From Acetonema longum DSM 6540 (lineage in GTDB: Bacteria; Bacillota; Negativicutes; Sporomusales; Acetonemataceae): 64,000 nt of DNA. This document shows, in pieces, positions 52,952-61,643 of this stretch (positions are counted from its first letter, which is position 1; every line of letters begins with the position of its first letter). The notes beneath the pieces were generated by a model. It was not told where the DNA came from. It was given only the letters and a program-made list of their open reading frames with translations, and searched no databases. Made by a program: the position numbers and the translations under genes. Where the stretch lies: NCBI RefSeq assembly GCF_000219125.1, contig NZ_AFGF01000007.1, positions 1 to 64,000 on the forward strand, in the 5' to 3' direction.

Positions 52952-55172
52952 TGGTAGTTTTAACTTGGCTAAAGCGTCAGCTAACGCCGAATTGATTGGC
53001 TGGTCCTGGGCCTTTTTCTGTTCCTTTAAATATCGTGACACTTCCTGTTTCGACACCTTGCCATGGTCGGTCTGCCGCCGTTCTTCAAAAGCGGTCAGTT
53101 TCTCCCGGTAGCCGCAGACGCAGGCAAACAGGCGATGCTCGCCTTCTCCCCGCAGCTCCAGTTTTTTTATGGCAGTTGGGGCAGCGGGCATTGGTCACCT
53201 TGGCCAGGCCTTTGCGGTAACCGCATTCCCGGTCCTGACAGATCAGCATCTTGCCCTTTTTGCCGTTGACTTCCAGCATATACTTGCCGCACTCGGGACA
53301 TTTGGTCCGGGTGAGATTGTCATGGCGGAACTGTTCCTGACTGTTTTTGATGCCAGTAACCGCTGTTTTTGCGTAATCCTTCATTTCATGAATAAATTTA
53401 TCTTTTGCTAAGGCGCCCTTGGCAATAGCGGCCAGCTTCTGCTCCCACCGGGCCGTCAGAGTCGGGGATCTCAGTTCTGCCGGCACAAGCTCCAGCAACT
53501 GCCGGCCTTTGGCGGTAATGAATATGTCCTGGCTGCCGCCCTTTTTCTCAATCAAAAAACTTCCAAACAGCTTTTCGATGATATCGGCCCGGGTCGCCAC
53601 AGTACCCAATCCGCCGGTTTCGCCAATGGTTTTTTTCAGGCTCTCATCCACGTTTTGCATATACTTTACCGGATTTTCCATGGCCGACAGCAGGCTGCCC
53701 TCATTAAAGGGAGCCGGCGGCTTGGTTTTGCCCTGGGTAAGGGAAACGCCGGATACCGGCAATACATCCCCTTTGCTGCAAGGAGGCAGGAGCTGTTCAC
53801 CGATCTCTTTCCTGCTGTCTGGGTCTTCTGTTTCTTCTGTATCCTCGTCTGAGTCTGTTTCGCCCTGGTACAGTTCCCGCCAGCCAGCCGCAATGACGGT
53901 CTTGCCTCTGGCCACAAAGGCCTCGCTGCCGATCTTGGCCTGGAGCGTAACCTGCTCATATTCAAAAGGCGGATATAATACCGCTAAAAAGCGTTTAACC
54001 ACTAAATCATACACTTTTCGCTCTTTGTCGCTCAGAGCGTTTAAAATCACGGTCTGTTCCGTGGGAATGATGGCATGATGGTCGGAGACTTTGGCGTCAT
54101 CGACAAAATGCCTATTGGCCTTGATGGGACTTTTCAGCAGTTTAAAGGCGGCTTTCATGTAAGGGCCCACGCCGCAGGCCTGCAGTCTTTCTTTCAGGGT
54201 ATCAACGATATCGGAGGAAAGATAACGGGAGTCGGTGCGGGGGTAAGTCAGAAGTTTGTGGTGTTCATACAGCTGCTGCATAATGCTTAAGGTTTCTTTG
54301 GCCGAAAAGCCAAAGAAACGGTTGGCATCCCGCTGCAGCTCGGTCAGGTCGTATAACTGAGGCGCAAAGCTTTTCTTGGCCGCCTTGTTGACAGCGGTAA
54401 TTTCAGCCGGTTTGCCCCCCAGGGAACCCAGGATTTTCTCACATTTTTCCCGGTCAAAGGTCCTGACCTGGCCGGTTTTTCCGTCCTGCCAGGTCAGCCT
54501 CAACCCATTGGCTGCGGCTTGAATCCCGTAAAAGGGCTTGGGCTGGAAGGTCTGAATCTCTTCTTCTCTGGCAGCGATGATGGCCAGAGTAGGGGTCTGG
54601 ACCCGGCCACAGGACAACTGGGCATTATACTTGCAGGTCAAGGCCCGGGTGGCATTGATGCCCACCACCCAGTCAGCTTCGGCCCTGGCCACGGCCGAAG
54701 CATAGAGGTTCTCATATTTCCTGCCGTCTTTCAGCTTCCTAAAGCCTTCCTGGATGGCCTTGTCGGTCACGGAAGAAATCCAGAGACGCTTGAGGGGTTT
54801 ACGGATCTGGGCTTTCTCCAGAATCCATCTGGCCACCAGCTCCCCCTCCCGGCCGGCATCAGTGGCAATGACTACCTCATGGACATCCTGTCGGCCCAGC
54901 TGTTCCCGGACGATCTGGAACTGCCTGGCGCTCTGCCTGATGACCACCAGCTTTAGCTGAGCCGGCAGCATGGGCAAATCTTCCAGGCGCCAGGACTTGT
55001 ACTTATCATCATAAGCTTCGGGATCGGCCAGGGTGACCAAATGCCCCAGGGCCCAGGTCACGATATATCTTGCCCCTTCAAAATAGCCGTTGCCTTTTTG
55101 GCCGCATCCCAGCACCCTGGCCAGGTCCCGGCCTACCGAAGGCTTTTCGGCGAGAACAACTGTCTTACTCAT
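52940..55172 (-). CDS. topB: DNA topoisomerase III, frameshifted near the C-terminus
   Basis: Type IA topoisomerase. Toprim region VVLAEKPSVGRDLARVLG and ATDAGREGELVARWILE; CGRVQTPTLAII; active-site tyrosine (about residue 309) in TYPRTDSRYLSSDI; C-terminal zinc-ribbon Cys pairs (CPECGKYML, CQDRECGYRKG, CPNCHKK). As written the frame passes a run of seven A (T run at 53162-53168) and ends at 53085 with an atypical tail. With one A fewer it continues LELRGEGEHRLFACVCGYRE through a charged tail to ALAKLKLPGNR and stops at 52940, inside the right arm of a dispersed repeat. Sequencing error, mutation or slippage are all possible. Confidence 0.88.
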
Positions 55173-55199
55173 GGTTAAAATCCTCTCAAGATGAATTGA

Positions 55200-55829
55200 T
55201 TAATCAAGTTTCTCTTTACCTATACTCTCCAGCTGCTGATTAAGTTTATCCGCCTGTTGCCGGACAGCTGCAGCTTTGGCCCTGACGTTATCGGCAAAGG
55301 CCTGGTCCTTGATCCCCGGCAGGTTAATCGCTACGTTGTAAAGAGCCCCCCGCAGGCCGGCATAGGCCATCAGCCCGGCGACAGCAGCATCGCTGGCTGC
55401 ATGAGGATTGCCGTATTCGAGAGTCTTAGCCGCCAATTCCATGACTTTCAGGGCTTCTTCGGCAACCTGCAGAGGCAGGATAGTGGCCTGCTTGGTAGAT
55501 TCCTGAATTTTTTGCGACCTGGCTTGCTTTTCCGCATCCGTGGCTTTGGGTAGTTTGTAGGCCGCCATAACTTGATTAAAGGCCTGGGTATCTTCGTCAA
55601 TATACCGGGTCAGGCTAGCCGTAACGGCTTGAGCCTGATTAAGGACAGCAGCCATTTCAGTGTGGACGGCCGCATGCTTTTCACTGTTCACGGTCAGACG
55701 GCAAACCATAATTGCCAGAGCGCCTCCCAGGCTGGCGGACAAGGCTGCGACGCTGCCGCCGCCAGGAGCCGATGAGTCGGAGGCCAATTCGGTGATAAAG
55801 CCCTGTACGGTTTTGTCGATCAGCATCAT
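55200..55829 (-). CDS. Cyclodeaminase/cyclohydrolase family protein (formimino-THF cyclodeaminase, FchA-like)
   Basis: 209-residue all-helical protein that converts 5-formimino-tetrahydrofolate to methenyl-THF and ammonia. Seen: FITELASDSSAPGGGSVAALSA with the glycine-rich folate loop, VCRLTVNSEKHA and NPHAASDAAVAGLMAYAGLRG. Lies 17 bases downstream of the glutamate formimidoyltransferase gene, forming the two-enzyme formimino transfer pathway. Confidence 0.92.
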   Translation of the reverse strand: MMLIDKTVQGFITELASDSSAPGGGSVAALSASLGGALAIMVCRLTVNSEKHAAVHTEMAAVLNQAQAVTASLTRYIDEDTQAFNQVMAAYKLPKATDAEKQARSQKIQESTKQATILPLQVAEEALKVMELAAKTLEYGNPHAASDAAVAGLMAYAGLRGALYNVAINLPGIKDQAFADNVRAKAAAVRQQADKLNQQLESIGKEKLD

Positions 55830-55846
55830 AAAATTCCCCTCCTATT

Positions 55847-56737
55847 TTATAAATTATCTTCCAGGACTTGTTTCCGGTCAAATCCTTCGAAACGCAGATA
55901 AAAATCCGCCACGTCCAACAGAGCCTGCATCGGCAGAAGGCCTACCACTTCGCTGCCGATAATGTTTACCCCATAACGGGCGGCTTCGGATTTCACTGTT
56001 TCAAACACTCTGAATAACGGAGTTCCGGTATAATCCACCATGTTGATGGAAACCTGGGCTACATTTCTGTCTTCCAGCATGACCCCCATGGCTCGGACAT
56101 ATTTATAGCCGCCCCTGGCTTCCCGGATAGTGTTGGCGATCTTTTTGGCAATGCTCACATCGCTGGTCCCCAGGTTAATGTTATAAGCGATCAAAAACTG
56201 TCTGGCCCCCACAGCCGTGGCTCCGGCTGTAGGATGCATCCGGACCGGGCCATAGTCAGGCTGTCTCTCGGGTTTCACGATTTCGGCTTTTAATCCCTCA
56301 TATTGTCCCTTGCGGACATCCGGCAGGTTTTTGCGGACAGGAGTCTTGGCTGCCGCTTCGTACATGTAAACGGGAATATCCAGCTTTTGTGCAATTTCCT
56401 GGGCCAATTCGTTGGCCAGGGCCACGCACTCTTCCATGGTTACGTCTTTCACCGGAATAAACGGGATGACATCGGTGGCACCGATGCGAGGATGCTCTCC
56501 CGTGTGCTTTTCCATGTCAATCAGCTGGGCAGCCTTGGCGCAGGATTGAAAAGCCGCCTGTTTCACCGCCGCCGGCTCACCGATAAAGGTCACAACAGTC
56601 CGGTTATGGCTGGCGTCGGATTGCACATTCAGCAATTTAACCCCTTCCACCCGCCTGACTTCCGCCACAATGGCATCAATGGCATCCCGTCTCCGGCCTT
56701 CACTGAAATTCGGTACGCACTCAACCAATTTCGGCAT
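55847..56737 (-). CDS. ftcD: Glutamate formimidoyltransferase
   Basis: 296-residue enzyme moving the formimino group from formiminoglutamate to tetrahydrofolate. Conserved N-terminus LVECVPNFSEGRR, DASHNRTVVTFIGEP, HTGEHPRIGATDVIPFIPV (with the catalytic His), PVYMYEAAAKTP and DYGPVRMHPTAGATAVGARQ. Monofunctional form, with the cyclodeaminase as the next gene. The rest of the histidine degradation genes are absent from the window, so the formimino donor source (histidine or purine) is not settled. Confidence 0.95.
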   Translation of the reverse strand: MPKLVECVPNFSEGRRRDAIDAIVAEVRRVEGVKLLNVQSDASHNRTVVTFIGEPAAVKQAAFQSCAKAAQLIDMEKHTGEHPRIGATDVIPFIPVKDVTMEECVALANELAQEIAQKLDIPVYMYEAAAKTPVRKNLPDVRKGQYEGLKAEIVKPERQPDYGPVRMHPTAGATAVGARQFLIAYNINLGTSDVSIAKKIANTIREARGGYKYVRAMGVMLEDRNVAQVSINMVDYTGTPLFRVFETVKSEAARYGVNIIGSEVVGLLPMQALLDVADFYLRFEGFDRKQVLEDNL

Positions 56738-56861
56738 TTATAATTCCCCCCTATCTTGTTTTTATATATGGGAAGTTTCCTGTCGACACTACTTTTATCT
56801 TACATGTTCTGCCTTTATCCCCAATTTCCTCTTACCCGGCTTGTTTCATACAATGCAGCGC

Positions 56862-56896
56862 AAAAAAAGGCCCTGCAACTCCAGTGCAAGGCCTTT
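56862..56896 (-). terminator. Rho-independent terminator of the thiM-thiW operon
   Basis: AAAGGCC-CTGCA pairs with TGCA-AGGCCTTT around an ACTCCAG-type loop. On the minus strand it is followed by seven T. About 85 bases after the thiW stop. Confidence 0.82.
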
Positions 56897-56939
56897 CATA
56901 CTGAGAAATCATTTGCAAAACCCCACTGCATCCCCGAAT

Positions 56940-56972
56940 CCGGAACCGTTCAAAAAGGTTCAGATGCTAGGC
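56940..56972. repeat. Dispersed inverted-repeat element, copy D (left arm only)
   Basis: CCGGAACCGTTCAAAAAGG, TTCAGATGCTAGGC matches the left arm of copy A. It lies ten bases from the thiW stop. The body and right arm are missing. Confidence 0.65.
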
Positions 56973-56981
56973 AAGAGTTTC

Positions 56982-57470
56982 CTAAACTGATTTTTCTTTG
57001 AAATATGTAGCCACCGGCGTCCTGCACAGCAGCCAGGCGATCATGCTGCCCCCGGTGGTACTGATCAGGAAGGGCGCGACAAAGAAGAAAGCGCCAACCT
57101 GAGACCCGATCAGATATTTGGCAATCGGATACGAGAGAAGCCCGCCGATAATGCCGGTGCCGATGATTTCCCCCAGGACGGCTCCCAGGATGTGATGGGT
57201 CCGCTTATAGACAAACCCGGCCAGGGCCGCCCCTGCCATACTGCCGGGGAAAGCCAGCAAAGAGCCGGTTCCCAGGATATTGCGCAGCAGCGAAATGCTG
57301 AAAGCTGCGCCCACAGAATAGCGAGTACCCAGCAACACGGCCAGTAAAACATTAATGGCGTGCTGGACCGGAAAACACTTAGACACTCCAACCGGAATAT
57401 ACACCAGGTGCGACGAAAGAACTCCCACTGCAACCAATAAAGCTGTTACCGTCAATTTTCTGACAGGCAT
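56982..57470 (-). CDS. thiW: ECF transporter S component ThiW (thiazole precursor uptake)
   Basis: 162-residue membrane protein with five to six helices, substrate-specific subunit for hydroxyethylthiazole. ThiW features: SSHLVYIPVGVSKCFPVQHA, LLAVLLGTRYSVGAAFSISL, NILGTGSLLAFPGSMAGA. It lies 19 bases downstream of thiM and is controlled by the TPP riboswitch. Shared ECF energising module would be encoded elsewhere. Confidence 0.93.
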   Translation of the reverse strand: MPVRKLTVTALLVAVGVLSSHLVYIPVGVSKCFPVQHAINVLLAVLLGTRYSVGAAFSISLLRNILGTGSLLAFPGSMAGAALAGFVYKRTHHILGAVLGEIIGTGIIGGLLSYPIAKYLIGSQVGAFFFVAPFLISTTGGSMIAWLLCRTPVATYFKEKSV

Positions 57471-57489
57471 GATATCCCTCCTTTAAATT

Positions 57490-58296
57490 TTAATTGATTT
57501 TGCCGTAATGAATCAGAGTATCCGGCTGCATCGTGGATATCGCATCGAAGAGACGCATCCGGAATGTTCCCTGTTCTTCGCCCGTTTTGAGTGTTTTTTG
57601 CGCTATTTCGCCGGCAATGCCCATAACCGCCACACCGGCCACGGCGGCCGCAAACAGATCATCAACCGCCCCGCAGCAACAGCCGACCAAAGACGTCGTC
57701 ATGCAGCCGGAACCGGTTATGCCGGTCAGCATGAGGTGCCCGTTATGGATCAAACAACGCTTATCGCCTTGGGCAATGACATCGGTTTTGCCGGTGATAG
57801 CGATCACGCATCCCAACCGCCGGGACAACTCCCGGGCAATCGCCTCGCCGCCCTGCTCGTCAGCCGTGGAGTCCACGCCGCGAATTCCTGCATTCATCCC
57901 GGCCAGGATCTTGATTTCAGACATATTCCCCCGGATCACTGAGGGACGTACTTCCTGGATAATCCGTTGAGCCGTATGGGTCCGCAGTGTGGTGGCCCCC
58001 ACTCCCACCGGGTCGAAAACTACTGGTTTTCCTAAAGCTGCCGCTTTTTTCCCGGCAATCAGCATGGATTCAATCGTACGGGTATTCAGAGTGCCGATAT
58101 TCAGAACTAAGGCTCCGGCATGACTAACCATTTCTTCCACTTCCGCCGGATCATCGGCCATGACCGGCGAAGCGCCGATGGCCAAAGCAATATTGGCGCA
58201 GTCATTGACTGTAACATAGTTAGTCAAATGATGAATCAGCGGCTTTTTCTCCCTTACCCGTCCGATCACTGCGGCGGCTTGACGTGCAATGTCCAT
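57490..58296 (-). CDS. thiM: Hydroxyethylthiazole kinase
   Basis: 268 residues from the ATG at 58296, which has AAGGAGGAG five bases upstream. Ribokinase-fold enzyme phosphorylating 4-methyl-5-hydroxyethylthiazole. Conserved: PLIHHLTNYVTVNDCANIAL, MADDPAEVEEMV, NIGTLN, KPVVFDPVGVGAT, VIRGNMSEIKILAG and the catalytic Cys/Asp-like end LTGITGSGCMTTSLVG. Operon with thiW under TPP riboswitch control: salvage of thiazole for thiamine. Confidence 0.95.
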   Translation of the reverse strand: MDIARQAAAVIGRVREKKPLIHHLTNYVTVNDCANIALAIGASPVMADDPAEVEEMVSHAGALVLNIGTLNTRTIESMLIAGKKAAALGKPVVFDPVGVGATTLRTHTAQRIIQEVRPSVIRGNMSEIKILAGMNAGIRGVDSTADEQGGEAIARELSRRLGCVIAITGKTDVIAQGDKRCLIHNGHLMLTGITGSGCMTTSLVGCCCGAVDDLFAAAVAGVAVMGIAGEIAQKTLKTGEEQGTFRMRLFDAISTMQPDTLIHYGKIN

Positions 58297-58315
58297 TCGT
58301 TTCTCCTCCTTACAT

Positions 58316-58345
58316 AATGAAAAGCGCACCCGTAAGGATGCGCTT
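58316..58345 (-). terminator. Regulatory terminator of the TPP riboswitch
   Basis: AAGCGCA-CC and GG-A-TGCGCTT stem with TTTTCATT following on the minus strand, located between the TPP aptamer and the thiM ribosome-binding site. Expected to form when TPP is bound. Confidence 0.8.
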
Positions 58346-58365
58346 AACCAAACCCTTTTGCAGCA

Positions 58366-58452
58366 GTCCCTACGCTGGCATTATCCAGATCAGGTTAATG
58401 GGTCATAGACTTGCGGGTCTATATCTCAGCCGGCCTTTTCCAGCTCCCCAGG
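58366..58452 (-). ncRNA. TPP riboswitch (THI element)
   Basis: Minus-strand RNA with the conserved THI pieces in order: GGGGAGC, GGCTGAGA, GACCC, then ACCTGATCTGGATAATGCCA and GCGTAGGGA. It is followed by the terminator at 58316-58345 and then thiM-thiW, so thiamine pyrophosphate represses the salvage operon by premature termination. Confidence 0.97.
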
Positions 58453-58584
58453 CATCTTTTTTCTATTAAATGTAACATATCACATCTGCATATTTTTTTC
58501 AATATCTTCAACCGGATAATTGGGGAAATTTATAACTCAGTCTAGCAAAGTAATAATCATCCAACAAAATGATTTAAAATAAAA

Positions 58585-58622
58585 AAGCAGGAAAACCAGC
58601 CAATTTTGTTTTCGTGCTGCTT
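58585..58622. promoter_or_regulatory. Imperfect inverted repeat upstream of the YfcC gene
   Basis: AAGCAG-GAAAAC and GTTTTC-GTG-CTGCTT arms, about 20-55 bases upstream of a sigma-54 type promoter. It could be an activator-binding site. Read on the minus strand it is followed by TTTTTTATTTT and looks like a terminator, though no minus-strand gene ends here. Confidence 0.45.
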
Positions 58623-58640
58623 GAAGCTTGAAGATATTTA

Positions 58641-58655
58641 TGGCACAATATTTGC
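58641..58655 (+). promoter_or_regulatory. Candidate sigma-54 (RpoN) promoter of yfcC-iadA
   Basis: TGGCAC, five bases, TTGC; the invariant GG and GC are separated by ten bases as required for -24/-12 promoters. It lies 27 bases before the start codon, leaving room for the AAAGGAGGAG ribosome-binding site. A sigma-A -10-like TATAAT overlaps at 58657-58662, so dual control is possible. Confidence 0.6.
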
Positions 58656-58681
58656 GTATAATTATTAAAGGAGGAGTATAA

Positions 58682-60406
58682 ATGTCAACCGCAGCGTCCG
58701 AGACAAAAGCAAAAAAGATTACTATGCCTCATACCTATATCATTATATTCGGCGTAGTGATTGCCTGTTGGCTGCTGACCTTCTTAATCCCTCTGGGCAA
58801 ATTCGATACCCATAGCATTACCTATATGAATGCGGAAGGGAAAGAAAAATCCAGAACCGTATTAATCCCGGAATCATTCCGATATCAGTATCCTATTGAT
58901 AATGTCAAATTGAAGACAAATTTATCGGAATTAGTTAATAATGAAGCGATGTTAAATAAAGCAGGGCTTGATAAGGCGAAAATTGGTGCGTTTTTAGCCA
59001 AAGAACCCGGGGAATGGGATCATGCCGCTTTAGATGCAGCAGGCCTTAATGAGCCTGTATTATACAGCCTGTTTAAGGATCGGATTTATGATACAAGCGT
59101 GAAGCTTAAATCTCAGGCAAATATCTGGGGTACCGATGACTTTTACGGCTTTGGCGTTTTGAACTATGTATTTGAAGGCCTGGTAACGGGAGATAAAACC
59201 GGCTCGGCAGTAGGCATCGTTGCATTCATCCTGGTAATTGGCGGCTCCTTTGGCATACTGCTCAGAACCGGTTCCGTGGATGCAGGCATCCATGCGTTTA
59301 TCAAACGGGTCAAAGGCTATGAAGCAGCTGCCATTCCGGCGCTTTTCACATTATTCTCCCTAGGCGGAGCAGTATTCGGCATGTCAGAGGAGACCATTCC
59401 TTTCGCCATGATCGTCATTCCCTTTGTGATAGCCCTGGGATATGATTCATTGGTAGGAATAGGTGTTACGTTTGTCGCCAGTCAGGCCGGAAACGCCGCC
59501 TCCTGGATGAATCCTTTCGGTATTGCCATAGCGCAAGGCATAGCAGGCGTGCCCGTAATGTCAGGGGCAGGCTTTAGAATCGCTATGTGGGTTATCACTA
59601 CAGCCCTTGGCTGCGCCTATCTGACGGTTTACGCCAATAAAATCAAACAAAAACCGACATCCTCTATAGCATATGAAACAGATCGTTATTTCCGGGAGCA
59701 CATCCAGGTCAACGAAGAAAAACATGAATTCAAATTAGGCGACAAACTGGTGTTGTTGTCATTCCTGGCGGGCATCATATGGATTATTTGGGGGGTTACC
59801 GAGGAAGGTTATTATATTCCTGAAATCGCTTCCCAATTCTTTGTCATCGGTTTGGCGGCAGGTATCATCGGAGTACTGTTCAAATTAAACAACATGAAAG
59901 TGAATGACATCGCCTCATCTTTTCAGCAAGGCGCTGCCGATCTTACGGGAGCAGCGATTGTAGTAGGCATGGCAAAGGGAATCATCCTGGTGCTGGGAGG
60001 CACCTCGGCAACGACTCCTACCGTATTGAATACGATATTGCACGACCTGGGTTCGGCATTCGCAGGGTTGCCTACTGTTGTTTCAGCTTTGTTCATGTAT
60101 GTATTTCAAACTGTATTTAACTTTTTCGTAACATCAGGCTCAGGGCAAGCCGCTTTGACTATGCCGATTTTGGCGCCTCTTGCCGATGTGGTAGGAGTAT
60201 CCAGGCAGATCTCCACCCTTGCCTATCAGCTGGGCGCCGGTTTTGCCGATGCTTTCGTTCCTACCTCCGCAAGCCTGATGGGTGTTCTCGGCGTAGCCAG
60301 GATCGACTGGGGCCGATATGCCAAATGGCAGATTAAAATGCAGGGTTTCTTCTTCGTAATCGGCTGCATCTTTATTATCGTTGCCGTCATGATCGGCTTC
60401 CATTGA
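58682..60406 (+). CDS. YfcC-family membrane transporter with a large loop after helix 1
   Basis: 574-residue integral membrane carrier of the YfcC/DcuC-related superfamily (related to AbgT and arginine/ornithine-type exchangers). TM1 is about residues 19-38, then an unusually long polar region (about 40-173, with charged helical stretches) precedes TM2; the remaining helices carry SEETIPFAMIVIPFVIALGYD, ASQAGNAASWMNPFGIAIAQ and NFFVTSGSGQAALTMPILAPL. Upstream of an isoaspartyl dipeptidase gene, which suggests import of isoaspartyl or other dipeptides/amino acids (inferred). Confidence 0.83.
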   Translation: MSTAASETKAKKITMPHTYIIIFGVVIACWLLTFLIPLGKFDTHSITYMNAEGKEKSRTVLIPESFRYQYPIDNVKLKTNLSELVNNEAMLNKAGLDKAKIGAFLAKEPGEWDHAALDAAGLNEPVLYSLFKDRIYDTSVKLKSQANIWGTDDFYGFGVLNYVFEGLVTGDKTGSAVGIVAFILVIGGSFGILLRTGSVDAGIHAFIKRVKGYEAAAIPALFTLFSLGGAVFGMSEETIPFAMIVIPFVIALGYDSLVGIGVTFVASQAGNAASWMNPFGIAIAQGIAGVPVMSGAGFRIAMWVITTALGCAYLTVYANKIKQKPTSSIAYETDRYFREHIQVNEEKHEFKLGDKLVLLSFLAGIIWIIWGVTEEGYYIPEIASQFFVIGLAAGIIGVLFKLNNMKVNDIASSFQQGAADLTGAAIVVGMAKGIILVLGGTSATTPTVLNTILHDLGSAFAGLPTVVSALFMYVFQTVFNFFVTSGSGQAALTMPILAPLADVVGVSRQISTLAYQLGAGFADAFVPTSASLMGVLGVARIDWGRYAKWQIKMQGFFFVIGCIFIIVAVMIGFH

Positions 60407-60462
60407 TGATTTTCTGATGATTTTCGTATCGTGAACTTAAAACCATGACCCGAGGGAGAAAG

Positions 60463-61641
60463 ATGATTAAAATAATAAAAAACGCAAAAATATATGCGCC
60501 GGAATTCATCGGGAAGAAGGATATCGTGCTAGCAGGCGGCAAAATACTATACATAGGAGAGAATCTATCACCAAACTGCTGCTTTCCTATAGAAACAGAG
60601 GTCCTGGACGGTCAGGGAAAACTTTTACTGCCGGGCTTTATCGACAATCATGTACACATACTGGGAGGCGGCGGCGAAGGCGGTTATAAGACCAGAACGC
60701 CTGAAATCAGCCTAACTGACCTGACCAAAGGAGGCATTACCACTGTCGTCGGCTGCCTGGGAACGGACGGAACCGCCAGAAGCATGATGTCCCTTTTGGC
60801 AAAGGCAAAGGGTTTAAGAGAAGAAGGCATTTCCGCCTTCATCTATTCCGGCTCTTATCGAGTGCCGATAACCACTATAACCGGTGATATACCGACGGAT
60901 ATCATGTCGATTGAAGAAATAATAGGAATAGGTGAAATCGCTGTTTCCGATCACCGGTCTTCCCAGCCCTCTTTAGAAGAGCTGAAAAGGCTTGCGGCTG
61001 ATGCAAGACTCGGCGGCATACTATCCGGCAAGGCAGGGGTCGTAAACCTGCACGTGGGCGACGGGCTGCGAATGATAGACTTTTTATTTGAAATGATAGA
61101 AAAAACAGAGATTCCGGCTTCGCAATTCTTGCCAACCCATATGAACCGAAACCCTTATCTTTTCAAAGAGGCCATACGATACGGCAAATCCGGCGGGTAT
61201 ATAGACTTCACCACAAGCTCCGACCCTGTCTTCTGGGAAGAAGGAGAGGTAAAAACAAGCAAAGCCCTCAAAACTTGTTTGGCTGAGGGCGTGCCGGCAG
61301 GCAATATAACCTTTTCCTCGGATGGACAGGGAAGTCTTCCGGTATTTAATGAAAAGCGGGAGTGCATCGGGCTGGGGGTCGGAAAGTGCACCTCTCTGTT
61401 TGATGAGGTAAGAGATGCGGTGTTAAAGGACGGTGTACCCCTTGAAATTGCATTGCGGGTGATTACCTCCAATCCGGCGGCTGTTTTGAAGCTTCAGGAA
61501 AAAGGACATATCATGGCCGGGTACGATGCAGACCTTGTCCTTGTCAGCGAAGACTCTCTTGAGATTGATACGGTTATTGCAAAAGGTCAGATCATGGTGC
61601 ATAATAAAGGAATCAAAGTATCGGATACATTTTGCCGCTGA
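60463..61641 (+). CDS. iadA: Beta-aspartyl-peptidase (isoaspartyl dipeptidase)
   Basis: 392 residues from the ATG at 60463 with GAGGGAG just upstream; an earlier in-frame ATG at 60445 overlaps that site. Amidohydrolase-fold metallopeptidase cleaving iso-Asp dipeptides. HxH pair in GFIDNHVHILGGGGEGG; TTVVGCLGTDG; SGSYRVPITTITGDIPTDI; VSDHRSSQP; HVGDG; THMNRN; FSSDGQGSLP with the catalytic Asp. The metal-bridging position that is Lys in E. coli IadA is Glu here (GIGEIAVSDH). Follows the YfcC carrier gene by 56 bases; probably one operon. Confidence 0.92.
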   Translation: MIKIIKNAKIYAPEFIGKKDIVLAGGKILYIGENLSPNCCFPIETEVLDGQGKLLLPGFIDNHVHILGGGGEGGYKTRTPEISLTDLTKGGITTVVGCLGTDGTARSMMSLLAKAKGLREEGISAFIYSGSYRVPITTITGDIPTDIMSIEEIIGIGEIAVSDHRSSQPSLEELKRLAADARLGGILSGKAGVVNLHVGDGLRMIDFLFEMIEKTEIPASQFLPTHMNRNPYLFKEAIRYGKSGGYIDFTTSSDPVFWEEGEVKTSKALKTCLAEGVPAGNITFSSDGQGSLPVFNEKRECIGLGVGKCTSLFDEVRDAVLKDGVPLEIALRVITSNPAAVLKLQEKGHIMAGYDADLVLVSEDSLEIDTVIAKGQIMVHNKGIKVSDTFCR

Positions 61642-61643
61642 CT

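Noticed and set aside
53419-54078. 219-codon plus-strand frame
   Set aside because: Antisense of topB, low-complexity serine-rich product, no start signal.
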